From assembly GCF_000218565.1 (NCBI RefSeq), contig NC_015684.1, forward strand, positions 3,100,001 through 3,164,000: DNA of 64,000 nucleotides, given 5' to 3'. Position numbers and translations under genes: made by a program. The notes below the pieces were generated by a model, which was not told the origin of the DNA, ran no database searches, and worked only from the letters and a program-made list of their open reading frames with translations. This document shows positions 9,225-17,370 of this stretch, piece after piece. The stretch comes from Afipia carboxidovorans OM5. Its GTDB lineage: Bacteria > Pseudomonadota > Alphaproteobacteria > Rhizobiales > Xanthobacteraceae. Each line of letters begins with the position of its first letter. The stretch's first letter is position 1.

Positions 9225-11969
9225 TTACTGGGCCGGTTGGGCAAGCGGTGCCGTCGCACCCTGCCGTTCAATGTCGTGAAGCAGGCCGCCCTTGCGGACA
9301 TAAACGGCCCAGGTGATCACGACACAGGTGACGTAGAAGATGAAGAATCCCCACAGCGCACCTTCGATGCCGCCGGTGAGATCGATCGAAGTGCCGAACG
9401 ATTTCGGAATGAAGAACGCACCGAATGCGGCGATCGCAGAGGTGAAGCCGGTGATCGCGGCCGACTCCTTCTCGGCCTGACGAACACGCGCCGCGGGATC
9501 GGCATCCGGCATCAGGCGATCCATTTCCTTGCGCATGATGTTCGGGATCATCTGGAAGGTCGATGCGTTACCGACGCCGGTTGCGAAGAACAACAGGAGG
9601 AACATCGCGAAGAATCCCCAGAACGCGCCGGGCTGCTCCCTGATGCCGGTGAAGTAGAGGATGCCGAGCACGCCGAGCATCATCAGAACGAACACCCACA
9701 GCGTGACGCGGCCACCGCCCCATTTGTCCGCGACCCAGCCGGTCGCCGAGCGCGACAGCGCGCCGACCAGCGGGCCGAGGAAGACGAACGGCAGCACGTT
9801 GACGTCGGGGAACAGAATCTTCGCCAGTAGCGGGAAGCCCGCCGAATAGCCGATGAAGGAACCGAAGGTGCCGGTGTAGAGCCAGCACATCACCCAGTTG
9901 TGTTTACGCTGGAAGATCACCGCCTGATCGGCAAACGAGGCCTTGGCGGACGCAATATCGTTCATGCCGAACCATGCGGCGAACGCGCTCGCGGCGATGA
10001 ACGGCACCCAGACGAAGCCTGCGTTCTGCAGCCACAGCGGCACCTGGCGCGTGCCCTCCGTCACCATCACCGGATCGCCGCCGAACCAGCCGAGCACACC
10101 GGCGGTAATGACGAGCGGCACCACGAACTGCACGACGCTGACGCCGAGATTGCCGAGACCAGCATTGAGCGCGAGGGCGTTGCCCTTCTCCGAACGCGGG
10201 AAGAAGAAGGAGATGTTGGCCATCGAAGAGGCGAAGTTGCCGCCGCCGAAGCCGCAGAGCAGCGCCAGCGCCAGAAACACGACATAAGGCGTCGATGGCG
10301 TCTGCACCGCATAGCCGATGCCGACTGCAGGGATCATCAGCGACCAGGTCGCGAGCGTGGTCCACAACCGGCCGCCAAAGATCGGCACCATGAAGGAGTA
10401 GAAGACGCGCAGAACTGCGCCGGAGATGCCCGGCAACGCTGCCAACCAAAACAGTTGAGAGGTGGTGAAGTTGAAACCGACGGAGGGCAGCTTCGCCACC
10501 ACCACCGACCACACCTGCCAGATCGCGAACGACAGCAGCAGCGCCGGGATCGAGATCCACAGATTGCGCCGCGCAATGGCGCGACCGGTCTTCTCCCAGA
10601 ACTCGCGATTTTCAGGCTGCCATTCGGTGAGCACGACACCGGCAAGCGCGCCGATATGTTCGGGCTTGTGAATCGTTTCCAGCTCGGGAAACTGTGGCAG
10701 CTTCCGCAGTTCTTCGCCGACGACGCCGCGCTCCATCTGCCGCACCGTCAAATGCATCCAGAGCAGCGAAACGACGACGATCAGGAACAGCAGCATGAAG
10801 CAACTGGTCCATAGCCCGGTGAGATCGTTCAGCGCACCGAAGGCGATCGGCAGCACGAAGCCACCGAGTCCGCCGATCATGCCGACCAGACCGCCAACCG
10901 CACCAACATGGTTCGGGTAATAGACCGGGATGTGCCGGAACACCGCCGCCTTGCCGAGCGCCATGAAGAAACCAAGCACGAACACCGTGACGGTGAACGG
11001 CACCACACCCATTTCGAGATGGAAGCTGACCGAGCCGGTCACCGTGCGCACGACATAATCGGTCGGCGGATAGGACAGGATGAAGGTGCAGGCGACGCCA
11101 ACCAGGAAGGTCCAGTACATCACCCGCCGCGCGCCGTAGCGATCCGAGAGATGACCGCCATAGGCGCGGAACACCGACGCGGGCAGCGAGAACATCGCGG
11201 CAATCATGCCGGCGGCTTTGAGGTCGACGCCGTAGACGTTGATGAGATATTGCGGCAGCCACAGCGCCAGCGCCACGAACGCGCCGAACACGAAGAAGTA
11301 GTAAAGCGAGAACCGCCAGACCTGAATGTTCTTGAGCGGCGCCAGTTCAAGCCACGCACTCTTCGGCTTCTCGCCCCGCTCGCGGCGCGCCTTCACCACC
11401 GGGTCTTCGTCGGAGAAGATCCAGAAGATCACCGCCATGACGGCGAGCGCCGCGGCCCAAACCTGCGCGACGACTTCCCAGCCGAACGCCACCATCACGA
11501 AAGGCGCAAGAAACTTGGTCACCGCGGAGCCGACATTGCCTGCGCCGAAAATGCCGAGCGCAGTGCCCTGCTTGCCGGCGGGGTAGAACCGCGAGACATA
11601 GGCGACGCCGACAGCGAACGAACCGCCCGCGATGCCGACGAAGAGCGCCGCGACAAGGAACTGCGGATAGGTATGTGCCCAGGTCAGCGCATAGGTTGCG
11701 GCTGCGCCGGCGAGCATCACGACGGTGTAGACGCGGCGGCCACCATACTGATCGGTCCAGACGCCGAGGACGAGGCGGATGAGCGAGCCGCTCAGGATCG
11801 GCGTGCCGACCAGAAGACCGAACTCGGTCTCATTGAGACCGAGCTTCTGCTTGATGCTGATGCCGATGATGGAAAAAATCGTCCAGACCGCGAAGCAGAT
11901 CGTGAACGAGATCGTTGAAAGCCAAAGTGCCCGACCGCGCGCCGCGTTGCCTTGATCCGCTTCACCCAC
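9225..11969 (-). CDS. narK: Fused nitrate/nitrite transporter NarK1-NarK2
   Basis: The 914-residue protein consists of two complete MFS transporters in tandem. The first (about residues 10-430) resembles NarK1 nitrate/proton symporters. The second (about 470-900) resembles NarK2 nitrate/nitrite antiporters; a hydrophilic linker around 435-470 joins them. Glycine-rich nitrate signature segments occur in both halves (GIAGGSFAVG and GFGGGNFASS). Such fusions are known from Paracoccus denitrificans, where both halves contribute. The start is a GTG at 11969 with GGAG upstream. The gene leads the nar operon and is divergent from the narR-like gene, sharing about 200 bases of control DNA. Confidence 0.95.
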   Translation of the reverse strand: MGEADQGNAARGRALWLSTISFTICFAVWTIFSIIGISIKQKLGLNETEFGLLVGTPILSGSLIRLVLGVWTDQYGGRRVYTVVMLAGAAATYALTWAHTYPQFLVAALFVGIAGGSFAVGVAYVSRFYPAGKQGTALGIFGAGNVGSAVTKFLAPFVMVAFGWEVVAQVWAAALAVMAVIFWIFSDEDPVVKARRERGEKPKSAWLELAPLKNIQVWRFSLYYFFVFGAFVALALWLPQYLINVYGVDLKAAGMIAAMFSLPASVFRAYGGHLSDRYGARRVMYWTFLVGVACTFILSYPPTDYVVRTVTGSVSFHLEMGVVPFTVTVFVLGFFMALGKAAVFRHIPVYYPNHVGAVGGLVGMIGGLGGFVLPIAFGALNDLTGLWTSCFMLLFLIVVVSLLWMHLTVRQMERGVVGEELRKLPQFPELETIHKPEHIGALAGVVLTEWQPENREFWEKTGRAIARRNLWISIPALLLSFAIWQVWSVVVAKLPSVGFNFTTSQLFWLAALPGISGAVLRVFYSFMVPIFGGRLWTTLATWSLMIPAVGIGYAVQTPSTPYVVFLALALLCGFGGGNFASSMANISFFFPRSEKGNALALNAGLGNLGVSVVQFVVPLVITAGVLGWFGGDPVMVTEGTRQVPLWLQNAGFVWVPFIAASAFAAWFGMNDIASAKASFADQAVIFQRKHNWVMCWLYTGTFGSFIGYSAGFPLLAKILFPDVNVLPFVFLGPLVGALSRSATGWVADKWGGGRVTLWVFVLMMLGVLGILYFTGIREQPGAFWGFFAMFLLLFFATGVGNASTFQMIPNIMRKEMDRLMPDADPAARVRQAEKESAAITGFTSAIAAFGAFFIPKSFGTSIDLTGGIEGALWGFFIFYVTCVVITWAVYVRKGGLLHDIERQGATAPLAQPAQ

Positions 11970-12086
11970 AGGAGCATCTCCAAATCCGTTTCGATTTCGA
12001 GATTGCTTTTGGGGTGACGAAATTTAGTTGCGGTGGATCAAGCCAAGGTCACCAATGCTGACTTATATGAAATCACACACATATGC

Positions 12087-12126
12087 TTGACCCTATGCAC
12101 AAGCTGAATTGACCTATGCCACGCTG
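12087..12126. repeat. Imperfect direct repeat in the narK/narR intergenic region
   Basis: Two copies of TTGACC(C)TATGC..A.GCTG start at 12087 and 12109, 22 bases apart, or about two helical turns. That spacing suits two regulator molecules on one face of the DNA. The copies flank the narK promoter side of the divergent region, about 120-140 bases from the narK start. No known regulator is assigned. Confidence 0.35.
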
Positions 12127-12130
12127 GAAA

Positions 12131-12144
12131 TTGATAAACATCAC
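12131..12144. promoter_or_regulatory. Candidate Fnr/NarR box
   Basis: TTGATAAACATCAC matches the Fnr-family consensus TTGAT-N4-ATCAA at 9 of 10 positions. It lies 32 bases before the narR-like start codon and about 165 bases from narK, so it could serve either gene. Position and match are direct observations; binding is inferred. Confidence 0.55.
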
Positions 12145-12175
12145 ACACCGGCAATAGCCAAGCGGAGCGCCGACA

Positions 12176-12874
12176 TTGCGTGCTCATGAAATCGAAGAGT
12201 TAAAGAAGCTACCGCTGTTCTCCGACATGAATCCGGAGAATATGGAGTGCCTGCTCGATGCAGCATTGCTGCAGAAATTTCCGGCCGGTGTCGTTCTGAT
12301 CCACGAAGGCACCGAGGCTGATTTCCTTCATGTGCTGATCGACGGACTCGCCGAGAATTACACCGAGCAGGACGGCGGCGAGTGCGGCATCTCGCTGATC
12401 AATCCGATCTCCACGTTTATTCCCGCCGCCATTGTCAGCAATCAGCCCTATCTGAGTTCGGCAAGAACGCTCACCGAATCGCGCGTCCTGCTTATTCCGG
12501 CCGCACGCGTGCGTGAGTTGTCCGACCGGGATGTCGGCTTCGCGCGAGCGATCGTCAGCGAACTCGCGCTCGCCTATCGCGGGTCCGTCAAGAAGCTCAA
12601 GGGCTACATGGCAAGGTCCAGCATCGAGCGGCTCGCCAACTGGATATTGGCCGAGGCCCAGAAAAACAGCCCGCAAACGAATATCGTCATTCCATTCGAC
12701 CGCAGCACGTTGGCATCGCATATCGGAACCACGCGGGAGAATCTGTCCCGCAACCTCGCCTATCTGACGGAGCATGGCGTGCGCATTCGCGGCCGAGAAA
12801 TCGTTATCGACGACAAAGAGCAACTCACCCTCTTCGCCCGGCCCCAGCGACTGATCGACGACCCGACGTCATGA
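12176..12874 (+). CDS. Crp/Fnr-family regulator without cluster cysteines (NarR/Nnr-like)
   Basis: The 232-residue protein has a cNMP-type sensor fold and a C-terminal winged helix-turn-helix (about residues 165-215). Its recognition helix TTRENLSRNL carries the Fnr E-x-x-S-R signature, so it should read TTGAT-like sites. The N-terminal cluster cysteines of Fnr are absent, so it is not an iron-sulphur oxygen sensor. NarR (nitrate/nitrite responsive) and Nnr/Dnr (NO responsive) proteins have this layout. Divergence from narK favours NarR. The start is a TTG at 12176 with GGAG about nine bases upstream; there is no nearby in-frame ATG. Subfamily assignment is tentative. Confidence 0.8.
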   Translation: MRAHEIEELKKLPLFSDMNPENMECLLDAALLQKFPAGVVLIHEGTEADFLHVLIDGLAENYTEQDGGECGISLINPISTFIPAAIVSNQPYLSSARTLTESRVLLIPAARVRELSDRDVGFARAIVSELALAYRGSVKKLKGYMARSSIERLANWILAEAQKNSPQTNIVIPFDRSTLASHIGTTRENLSRNLAYLTEHGVRIRGREIVIDDKEQLTLFARPQRLIDDPTS

Positions 12875-12913
12875 TGCGCTGATCGGCGGACCACCCCGAA
12901 AAGCGGGCCGCGC

Positions 12914-12927
12914 TTGCGCTAACGCAA
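12914..12927. promoter_or_regulatory. FixK/Fnr-type box upstream of hemN
   Basis: TTGCGCTAACGCAA is a perfect inverted repeat (TTGCG-N4-CGCAA) with the outer TTG...CAA of FixK2/Fnr sites. It lies about 80 bases before the hemN GTG, a plausible distance for an activator site. Anaerobic hemN genes in Bradyrhizobium relatives are known FixK targets. Confidence 0.65.
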
Positions 12928-13006
12928 GGCAATTGACCACGCGATGCGCTCGTATGGCGCGCCCTGAAGGACCATCAGCCTTCCCTGTGCCCGACGAGGC
13001 TCGCGC

Positions 13007-14383
13007 GTGACTGTTCCCCAATCCGCCCCTTTGCGATCCGATCTCAACAGCCGCTATGGCGAAGAGCGTCTGCCTCGTTATACGAGCTATCCGACCGCGC
13101 CGTATTTCTCGAGCGCGATCACACAACGTACCTATCGCGAATGGCTCGCAGCAATCCCCCAAGGGAAACCCGTTTCGCTTTATCTGCACATCCCTTTCTG
13201 CCAATCGATGTGCTGGTATTGCGGGTGCAACACCACCATCGTTCGGCGGAACGAGCCGGTGGCCGATTATCTCACGTCGCTGCGGCGGGAAATCGATATG
13301 GTGACAAGCCATATCAAGCAGAAGACTACGGTCGGCGGGGTGCATTTCGGTGGCGGAACGCCGACGATCATGACACCGGCCCAGTTCGCGGAGTTGATGA
13401 TTTTCCTCAGGCAGAAGTTCTCTTTTCTGCCCGATGCCGAAATCGCCATCGAGATCGATCCCCGCAGGCTCACCCGTGAGATGTTGAACGAACTCGGTGC
13501 GAGTGGCGTGACGCGGGCCAGTCTCGGCGTGCAGAGCTTCGATCCCGTGGTGCAGCAGGCCGTCAACCGCATTCAGAGTTTCGAGGATACGGCAGCCGTC
13601 ACCGAAGGATTGCGCTCAGCCGGCATCCGCAGCATCAACTTCGATCTGATCTACGGGTTGCCGCATCAGACAGTCGCATCCTGCTTCGACACCGTTCAAA
13701 AATGCCTGCAGCTTCACCCCGATCGTTTCTCAGTGTTCGGCTACGCGCATATTCCGACGTTCAAGAAACACCAGCGCAAGATCGACGAAACTGCCCTCCC
13801 CGATGGCGCGGGCCGGCACCTGCAGGCGAACATGATCGCCTCCCGCTTGATCAACGCGGGCTACCAGCAGATCGGCCTCGATCATTTCGCGCTGCCCGAC
13901 GACAGCCTCGCAACAGCACAAGCGGCGGGAATTCTCCATCGCAATTTTCAAGGCTACACCACCGACACCAGCGACATTCTGATCGGTTTCGGCGCAAGCG
14001 CGATCGGACGGCTGGAGCAAGGCTACGTCCAGAATGAAGTCGCGCCGCGCGCCTACTGTGAATTGGTCACCAACGGCGACCTTCCGACCCGGAAGGGCTA
14101 TGCGCTGACGGCCGACGACCGCCTGCGCGCCGACATCATCGAGCGGATCATGTGCGATTTCCGTGTCGACCTGGAGCAGGTTTGCGCAAAGCACGGTACG
14201 ACGCCGGACGCCGCTCTTGGATCGGCCGACCGGCTGGAGATGCTGATCACTGACGGCGTGGTTCGCCTCGAAGGGCCGGTGCTCTCCGTGACGGACGACA
14301 CGCGGCATCTGGTGCGCAGCGTTGCCTCCGCCTTCGATGCCTATCTCGGGACGTCCGGCCCCATCTACAGCCGCGCGGTCTGA
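13007..14383 (+). CDS. hemN: Oxygen-independent coproporphyrinogen III dehydrogenase HemN
   Basis: This radical-SAM enzyme converts coproporphyrinogen III to protoporphyrinogen IX without oxygen, supplying heme for anaerobic cytochromes. The 458-residue length and the N-terminus RYTSYPTAPYF are typical of true HemN rather than HemW. The cluster and extra ligand motif C-x3-C-x2-C-x-C is at Cys65, 69, 72 and 74. The start is a GTG at 13007 with GAGG upstream. Heme demand from NarI and the c-type cytochromes, together with the FixK/Fnr-type box upstream, explains its place here. Confidence 0.95.
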   Translation: MTVPQSAPLRSDLNSRYGEERLPRYTSYPTAPYFSSAITQRTYREWLAAIPQGKPVSLYLHIPFCQSMCWYCGCNTTIVRRNEPVADYLTSLRREIDMVTSHIKQKTTVGGVHFGGGTPTIMTPAQFAELMIFLRQKFSFLPDAEIAIEIDPRRLTREMLNELGASGVTRASLGVQSFDPVVQQAVNRIQSFEDTAAVTEGLRSAGIRSINFDLIYGLPHQTVASCFDTVQKCLQLHPDRFSVFGYAHIPTFKKHQRKIDETALPDGAGRHLQANMIASRLINAGYQQIGLDHFALPDDSLATAQAAGILHRNFQGYTTDTSDILIGFGASAIGRLEQGYVQNEVAPRAYCELVTNGDLPTRKGYALTADDRLRADIIERIMCDFRVDLEQVCAKHGTTPDAALGSADRLEMLITDGVVRLEGPVLSVTDDTRHLVRSVASAFDAYLGTSGPIYSRAV

Positions 14384-14391
14384 GCCGACAG

Positions 14392-14790
14392 TTATCGCCG
14401 GATCACGCTGAGCGGACGCGGCGCTTCCTCGCGCGGTGCAGGCAGGCACTGCGGATCGATGTTGCGCAAGGCGGCTGCGCCCGCCTCCGCCGACTTGCTG
14501 ATCTCATCGAACAGCAGCGCCATTTCCGTGAAGACCGTGCGGTCTTTCTCGTTCTCGGTCAGTTGATCGAGTTCGGAGAGAAGCCCGAGAACGGCATCGA
14601 TACGATCCTTGTGGTCGCGTGCGCGCAATAGCGATCGCCGCGACAGGCGCTGCGCTTCGAGGCTCGAAAATCGCGCCATGGCCTCGCTCAAAACCTCGCG
14701 GCAGTTACAGTCGAGGTCCATACGTGTCAGGACGATGTTCAATCGCCCCATCAGATCCAGCGCTTCATAGATACGGTTACTCTCAATCAT
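14392..14790 (-). CDS. Small helical protein of unknown function next to hemN and ubiVUT
   Basis: The 132-residue protein is not one I recognise. It looks entirely helical with many Leu, Glu and Arg residues, has a single CNC pair near residue 29, no signal peptide and a Pro-rich C-terminal 20 residues. It begins at ATG 14790, 29 bases after ubiV, and could be the last gene of the ubiT-ubiU-ubiV unit; it converges on hemN. The coding frame is long enough, and its composition normal enough, to believe it is real. A role in anaerobic respiration is suggested only by its neighbours. Confidence 0.65.
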   Translation of the reverse strand: MIESNRIYEALDLMGRLNIVLTRMDLDCNCREVLSEAMARFSSLEAQRLSRRSLLRARDHKDRIDAVLGLLSELDQLTENEKDRTVFTEMALLFDEISKSAEAGAAALRNIDPQCLPAPREEAPRPLSVIRR

Positions 14791-14819
14791 GACCGGCTCT
14801 TTCCAAATTGCGCCAACGC

Positions 14820-15788
14820 CTACTGTCCAGCCTCATGCACCATGGTTCCCGCCTGCGCTTTGCGCTGGCGCAGATTTTCCTCTGTGCCTTTCGTTGTGAG
14901 CACCGCCCCCGGCTGCCCATGGATAAAGCCATTAACGAACGGCACGTCGGGATAGATTCGCGTCAACTCCTGCATGCCGTTTTCCTGGGTCCGGCGGCCG
15001 TCGAGTAGATCGCGGAAGACTTTGGCGACCGCGACCATGTCGCATTGCTGCGGCGAGAGACGGAGCGCGCCGACGCCGGCGATCGCAAGGTCGACCGCAT
15101 CGCCCAACAGGTTCACGCAGGCGTGAGACAGCGTCTGCACACCGTTCATGGCGAGAAACGGCTCGCCATCGAGTGTTGCCACCGGCAACCCATCCGGATC
15201 CCGCTCGCAGACGAACTGGCAGTTGTCCTTCGAGAGCTTGTGCAGGCGGGCATGATAGCAGCGTGCGGAGATCGCGAGCGGCACGCGGCCGAAGGCAAAA
15301 ACTTCCATCGTCACGTCAGGCAACGCGGCGGCGATGGTCTGGATCGAGTCCATCGGTAATTCCGGCGGCAGGCAAATCCGCTGTGCTCCGCGGCTTGCGA
15401 AATAGGTTGCCGTCGCCTCGTTGTAGATATTCACGAATGGCCCGATCGCATGCGGGCGGTCCATCAGCGCCCCAAGGCAGGTGAGATCGTTGACCTCGAC
15501 CATGAAGTCCGTATTGGCGGCAAGCTCCGCCGTCTGCCGGCGCTCCCGCGGCAGCGACACCAGAATGAGAGAGCCGAGAACGACCTGCTTTCCACACGCC
15601 GCAAGCCGTTCGATCACGGCAGGCATATGGGCCTCGAAAAACGGCGAGCGCTTCGAACAGACAACTTCACCGACGACAACCACGTCTACCGGCGCTTCCT
15701 CGGCAATGCGGAAATAGAAATCCCGCCATTGTTCGGGTTGCCAGTTGTAGAGCACAGGCCCAAGGGTCAATTGCATCGACGATGTCAT
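14820..15788 (-). CDS. ubiV: O2-independent ubiquinone hydroxylation protein UbiV (U32 family)
   Basis: UbiV works with UbiU in place of oxygen-using hydroxylases, so ubiquinone can be made during denitrification. The 322-residue protein belongs to the U32 peptidase-like family. Cysteines 44, 177, 190 and 194 (start at ATG 15788) have the spacing 133-13-4; the 13 and 4 steps are the same as those reported for the [4Fe-4S] ligands of E. coli UbiV. An in-frame ATG four codons later is an alternative start. A longer upstream frame overlaps ubiU and is rejected. It follows ubiU by 13 bases. Confidence 0.93.
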   Translation of the reverse strand: MTSSMQLTLGPVLYNWQPEQWRDFYFRIAEEAPVDVVVVGEVVCSKRSPFFEAHMPAVIERLAACGKQVVLGSLILVSLPRERRQTAELAANTDFMVEVNDLTCLGALMDRPHAIGPFVNIYNEATATYFASRGAQRICLPPELPMDSIQTIAAALPDVTMEVFAFGRVPLAISARCYHARLHKLSKDNCQFVCERDPDGLPVATLDGEPFLAMNGVQTLSHACVNLLGDAVDLAIAGVGALRLSPQQCDMVAVAKVFRDLLDGRRTQENGMQELTRIYPDVPFVNGFIHGQPGAVLTTKGTEENLRQRKAQAGTMVHEAGQ

Positions 15789-15801
15789 CGGCAAGCTTTC
15801 G

Positions 15802-16779
15802 TCATCGCCATGTCTTTCGATAGGCTCCCGCCGTCGTCGACTGGCCTTCGGTGAGAGCGACGAGATCCCCGGCCGGCGCGGAGTGGCCATCTTCCAACCC
15901 TGCGAGAGTTTGACGGAAGTTGCGCACCACGCGCTCGATATAGGCACGGCCGCGTTGCCGCCCCTCGATTTTCAGCGCCGTCACGCCGGCCTTCTGCAAC
16001 TCCGGCAGCATGGTGGTTGCATCGAGGCTGACCGGGTCCTCGAACAGGTAGCCGGCGCCATGCTCGGTCTGGAAACGGCCCTTGCAGAGCGTCGGATATC
16101 CCGCAGGTTCTTCCGCGGCGAACTTGTTGATGGTGAACGCACCGAGCCGCGAAACAAGCTGCCCATCCTGCTCGCGATAATGAACATGGCTCGCAGGCGA
16201 GCAGACGCCGTTCATGTTTGGTGATTGTCCGGTGGCATAAGACGAGAGCGAGCAGCGCCCCTCCTCCATCACACACAGGCCACCAAAGACGAACACTTCC
16301 GTCTCGCAACGCACCTCGCGCGCAATCGCCGCGATTTCGGCCACGCTCAGCACGCGAGGCAGAACAACCCGGCGTGCACCGAACGCCTTCACATAAAACT
16401 CGATCGCGTCCGGATTGGCGGCAGCCGCCTGAACCGAGACATGAAGGCGCTGATCCGGATGACGCCGGGCCGCATAATCGAGAACACCAACATCGGCAAT
16501 GATCAGCGCATCGGCGCCGGCCTCGACGGCGGTGTCTACCGCGCGCTTCCACAGATCGAGCGTTCCCGCCCGCGCAAATGTATTGATGGCGACGAGAACC
16601 TTGACGCCGTGCCCGTGGGCATAAGCAATTCCGGTCTGCAACTCCTCGGGACTGAAATTCAGCCCCGGAAAATTGCGGGCGTTGGTCTCATCGCGAAAAC
16701 CGCAATACACCGCGTCCGCACCCGCCTCGACAGCAGCCTTGAGACCGGCGGGCGTTCCCGCAGGGCAGATCAATTCCAT
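15802..16779 (-). CDS. ubiU: O2-independent ubiquinone hydroxylation protein UbiU (U32 family)
   Basis: UbiU is the U32 partner of UbiV in anaerobic ubiquinone synthesis. The 325-residue protein starts MELICPAGTPAGLKAAVEAG, the classic N-terminus of this family. Cys169, Cys176, Cys193 and Cys232 sit at exactly the residue numbers of the four iron-sulphur ligands reported for E. coli UbiU. The gene overlaps the end of ubiT by ten bases, so the three are translated together. The enzyme is thought to use prephenate rather than O2 as oxygen donor in enterobacteria; that is established knowledge, not visible here. Confidence 0.95.
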   Translation of the reverse strand: MELICPAGTPAGLKAAVEAGADAVYCGFRDETNARNFPGLNFSPEELQTGIAYAHGHGVKVLVAINTFARAGTLDLWKRAVDTAVEAGADALIIADVGVLDYAARRHPDQRLHVSVQAAAANPDAIEFYVKAFGARRVVLPRVLSVAEIAAIAREVRCETEVFVFGGLCVMEEGRCSLSSYATGQSPNMNGVCSPASHVHYREQDGQLVSRLGAFTINKFAAEEPAGYPTLCKGRFQTEHGAGYLFEDPVSLDATTMLPELQKAGVTALKIEGRQRGRAYIERVVRNFRQTLAGLEDGHSAPAGDLVALTEGQSTTAGAYRKTWR

Positions 16780-17321
16780 GATCCACCCTCCGGGGCCAGA
16801 TCATCCTGCCGCTGTCCGGGAGGATCACCGATTGCTCCTCGCACGAGTCGCGCCGCAACAGGCGACAGCGGTCCTAGAAACGCAACGGATTCCGCAACAA
16901 TATCGATCCCGGCTTCATCGACAGCGTTACGCAATGCGAGCGCCGCTTCCATGTCGCCTTCGATCTGGATATCTCGCGAGAAAAACAGTGCGTCTCCATC
17001 GCAAGTGCCGTTCGCAAGACTGATCAACGCAGCAAGCGTTCCAGAGATCCTAACATCGACCCGCGGCATAGATCGCACTACGATGATGGTTGGTCGCGTG
17101 CGTGCAGGTTCGAGCAAAAAAGAAAATGGCAGGTCGGTCGGATCGAGACCGAACCGCTTTGCAGCGTGGATGCCAAGGCGATCAAAAATCTGCGGGTGCC
17201 GGCTTTTTATTCCATGAAGGCACGCGCCAAGCACCGGCTGCAATGGCAGAAGTGGCAGGAACTGCCCTGCCAAAGCGAGCACCTGCGGCACTCTTGAAAC
17301 GAACGGGCCGGACCCCGGCAT
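16770..17321 (-). CDS. ubiT: SCP2-domain ubiquinone accessory protein UbiT
   Basis: UbiT is a sterol-carrier-like (SCP2) protein that binds hydrophobic ubiquinone intermediates for the anaerobic UbiU/UbiV route. The 183-residue protein has a hydrophobic N-terminal stretch (about residues 10-35) followed by an SCP2 core that includes the segments RVDVRISGTLAALISL and FFSRDIQIEGDMEAAL, both characteristic. The first gene of the ubiT-ubiU-ubiV unit, it is divergent from the ubiD-family gene with 50 bases between the starts. No obvious Fnr box is visible in that gap. Confidence 0.92.
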   Translation of the reverse strand: MPGSGPFVSRVPQVLALAGQFLPLLPLQPVLGACLHGIKSRHPQIFDRLGIHAAKRFGLDPTDLPFSFLLEPARTRPTIIVVRSMPRVDVRISGTLAALISLANGTCDGDALFFSRDIQIEGDMEAALALRNAVDEAGIDIVAESVAFLGPLSPVAARLVRGAIGDPPGQRQDDLAPEGGSWN

Positions 17322-17370
17322 AACAGCCTCTCTTTTGAGGCATCCTTAGCATCCGCCGAAAATCGATTCT

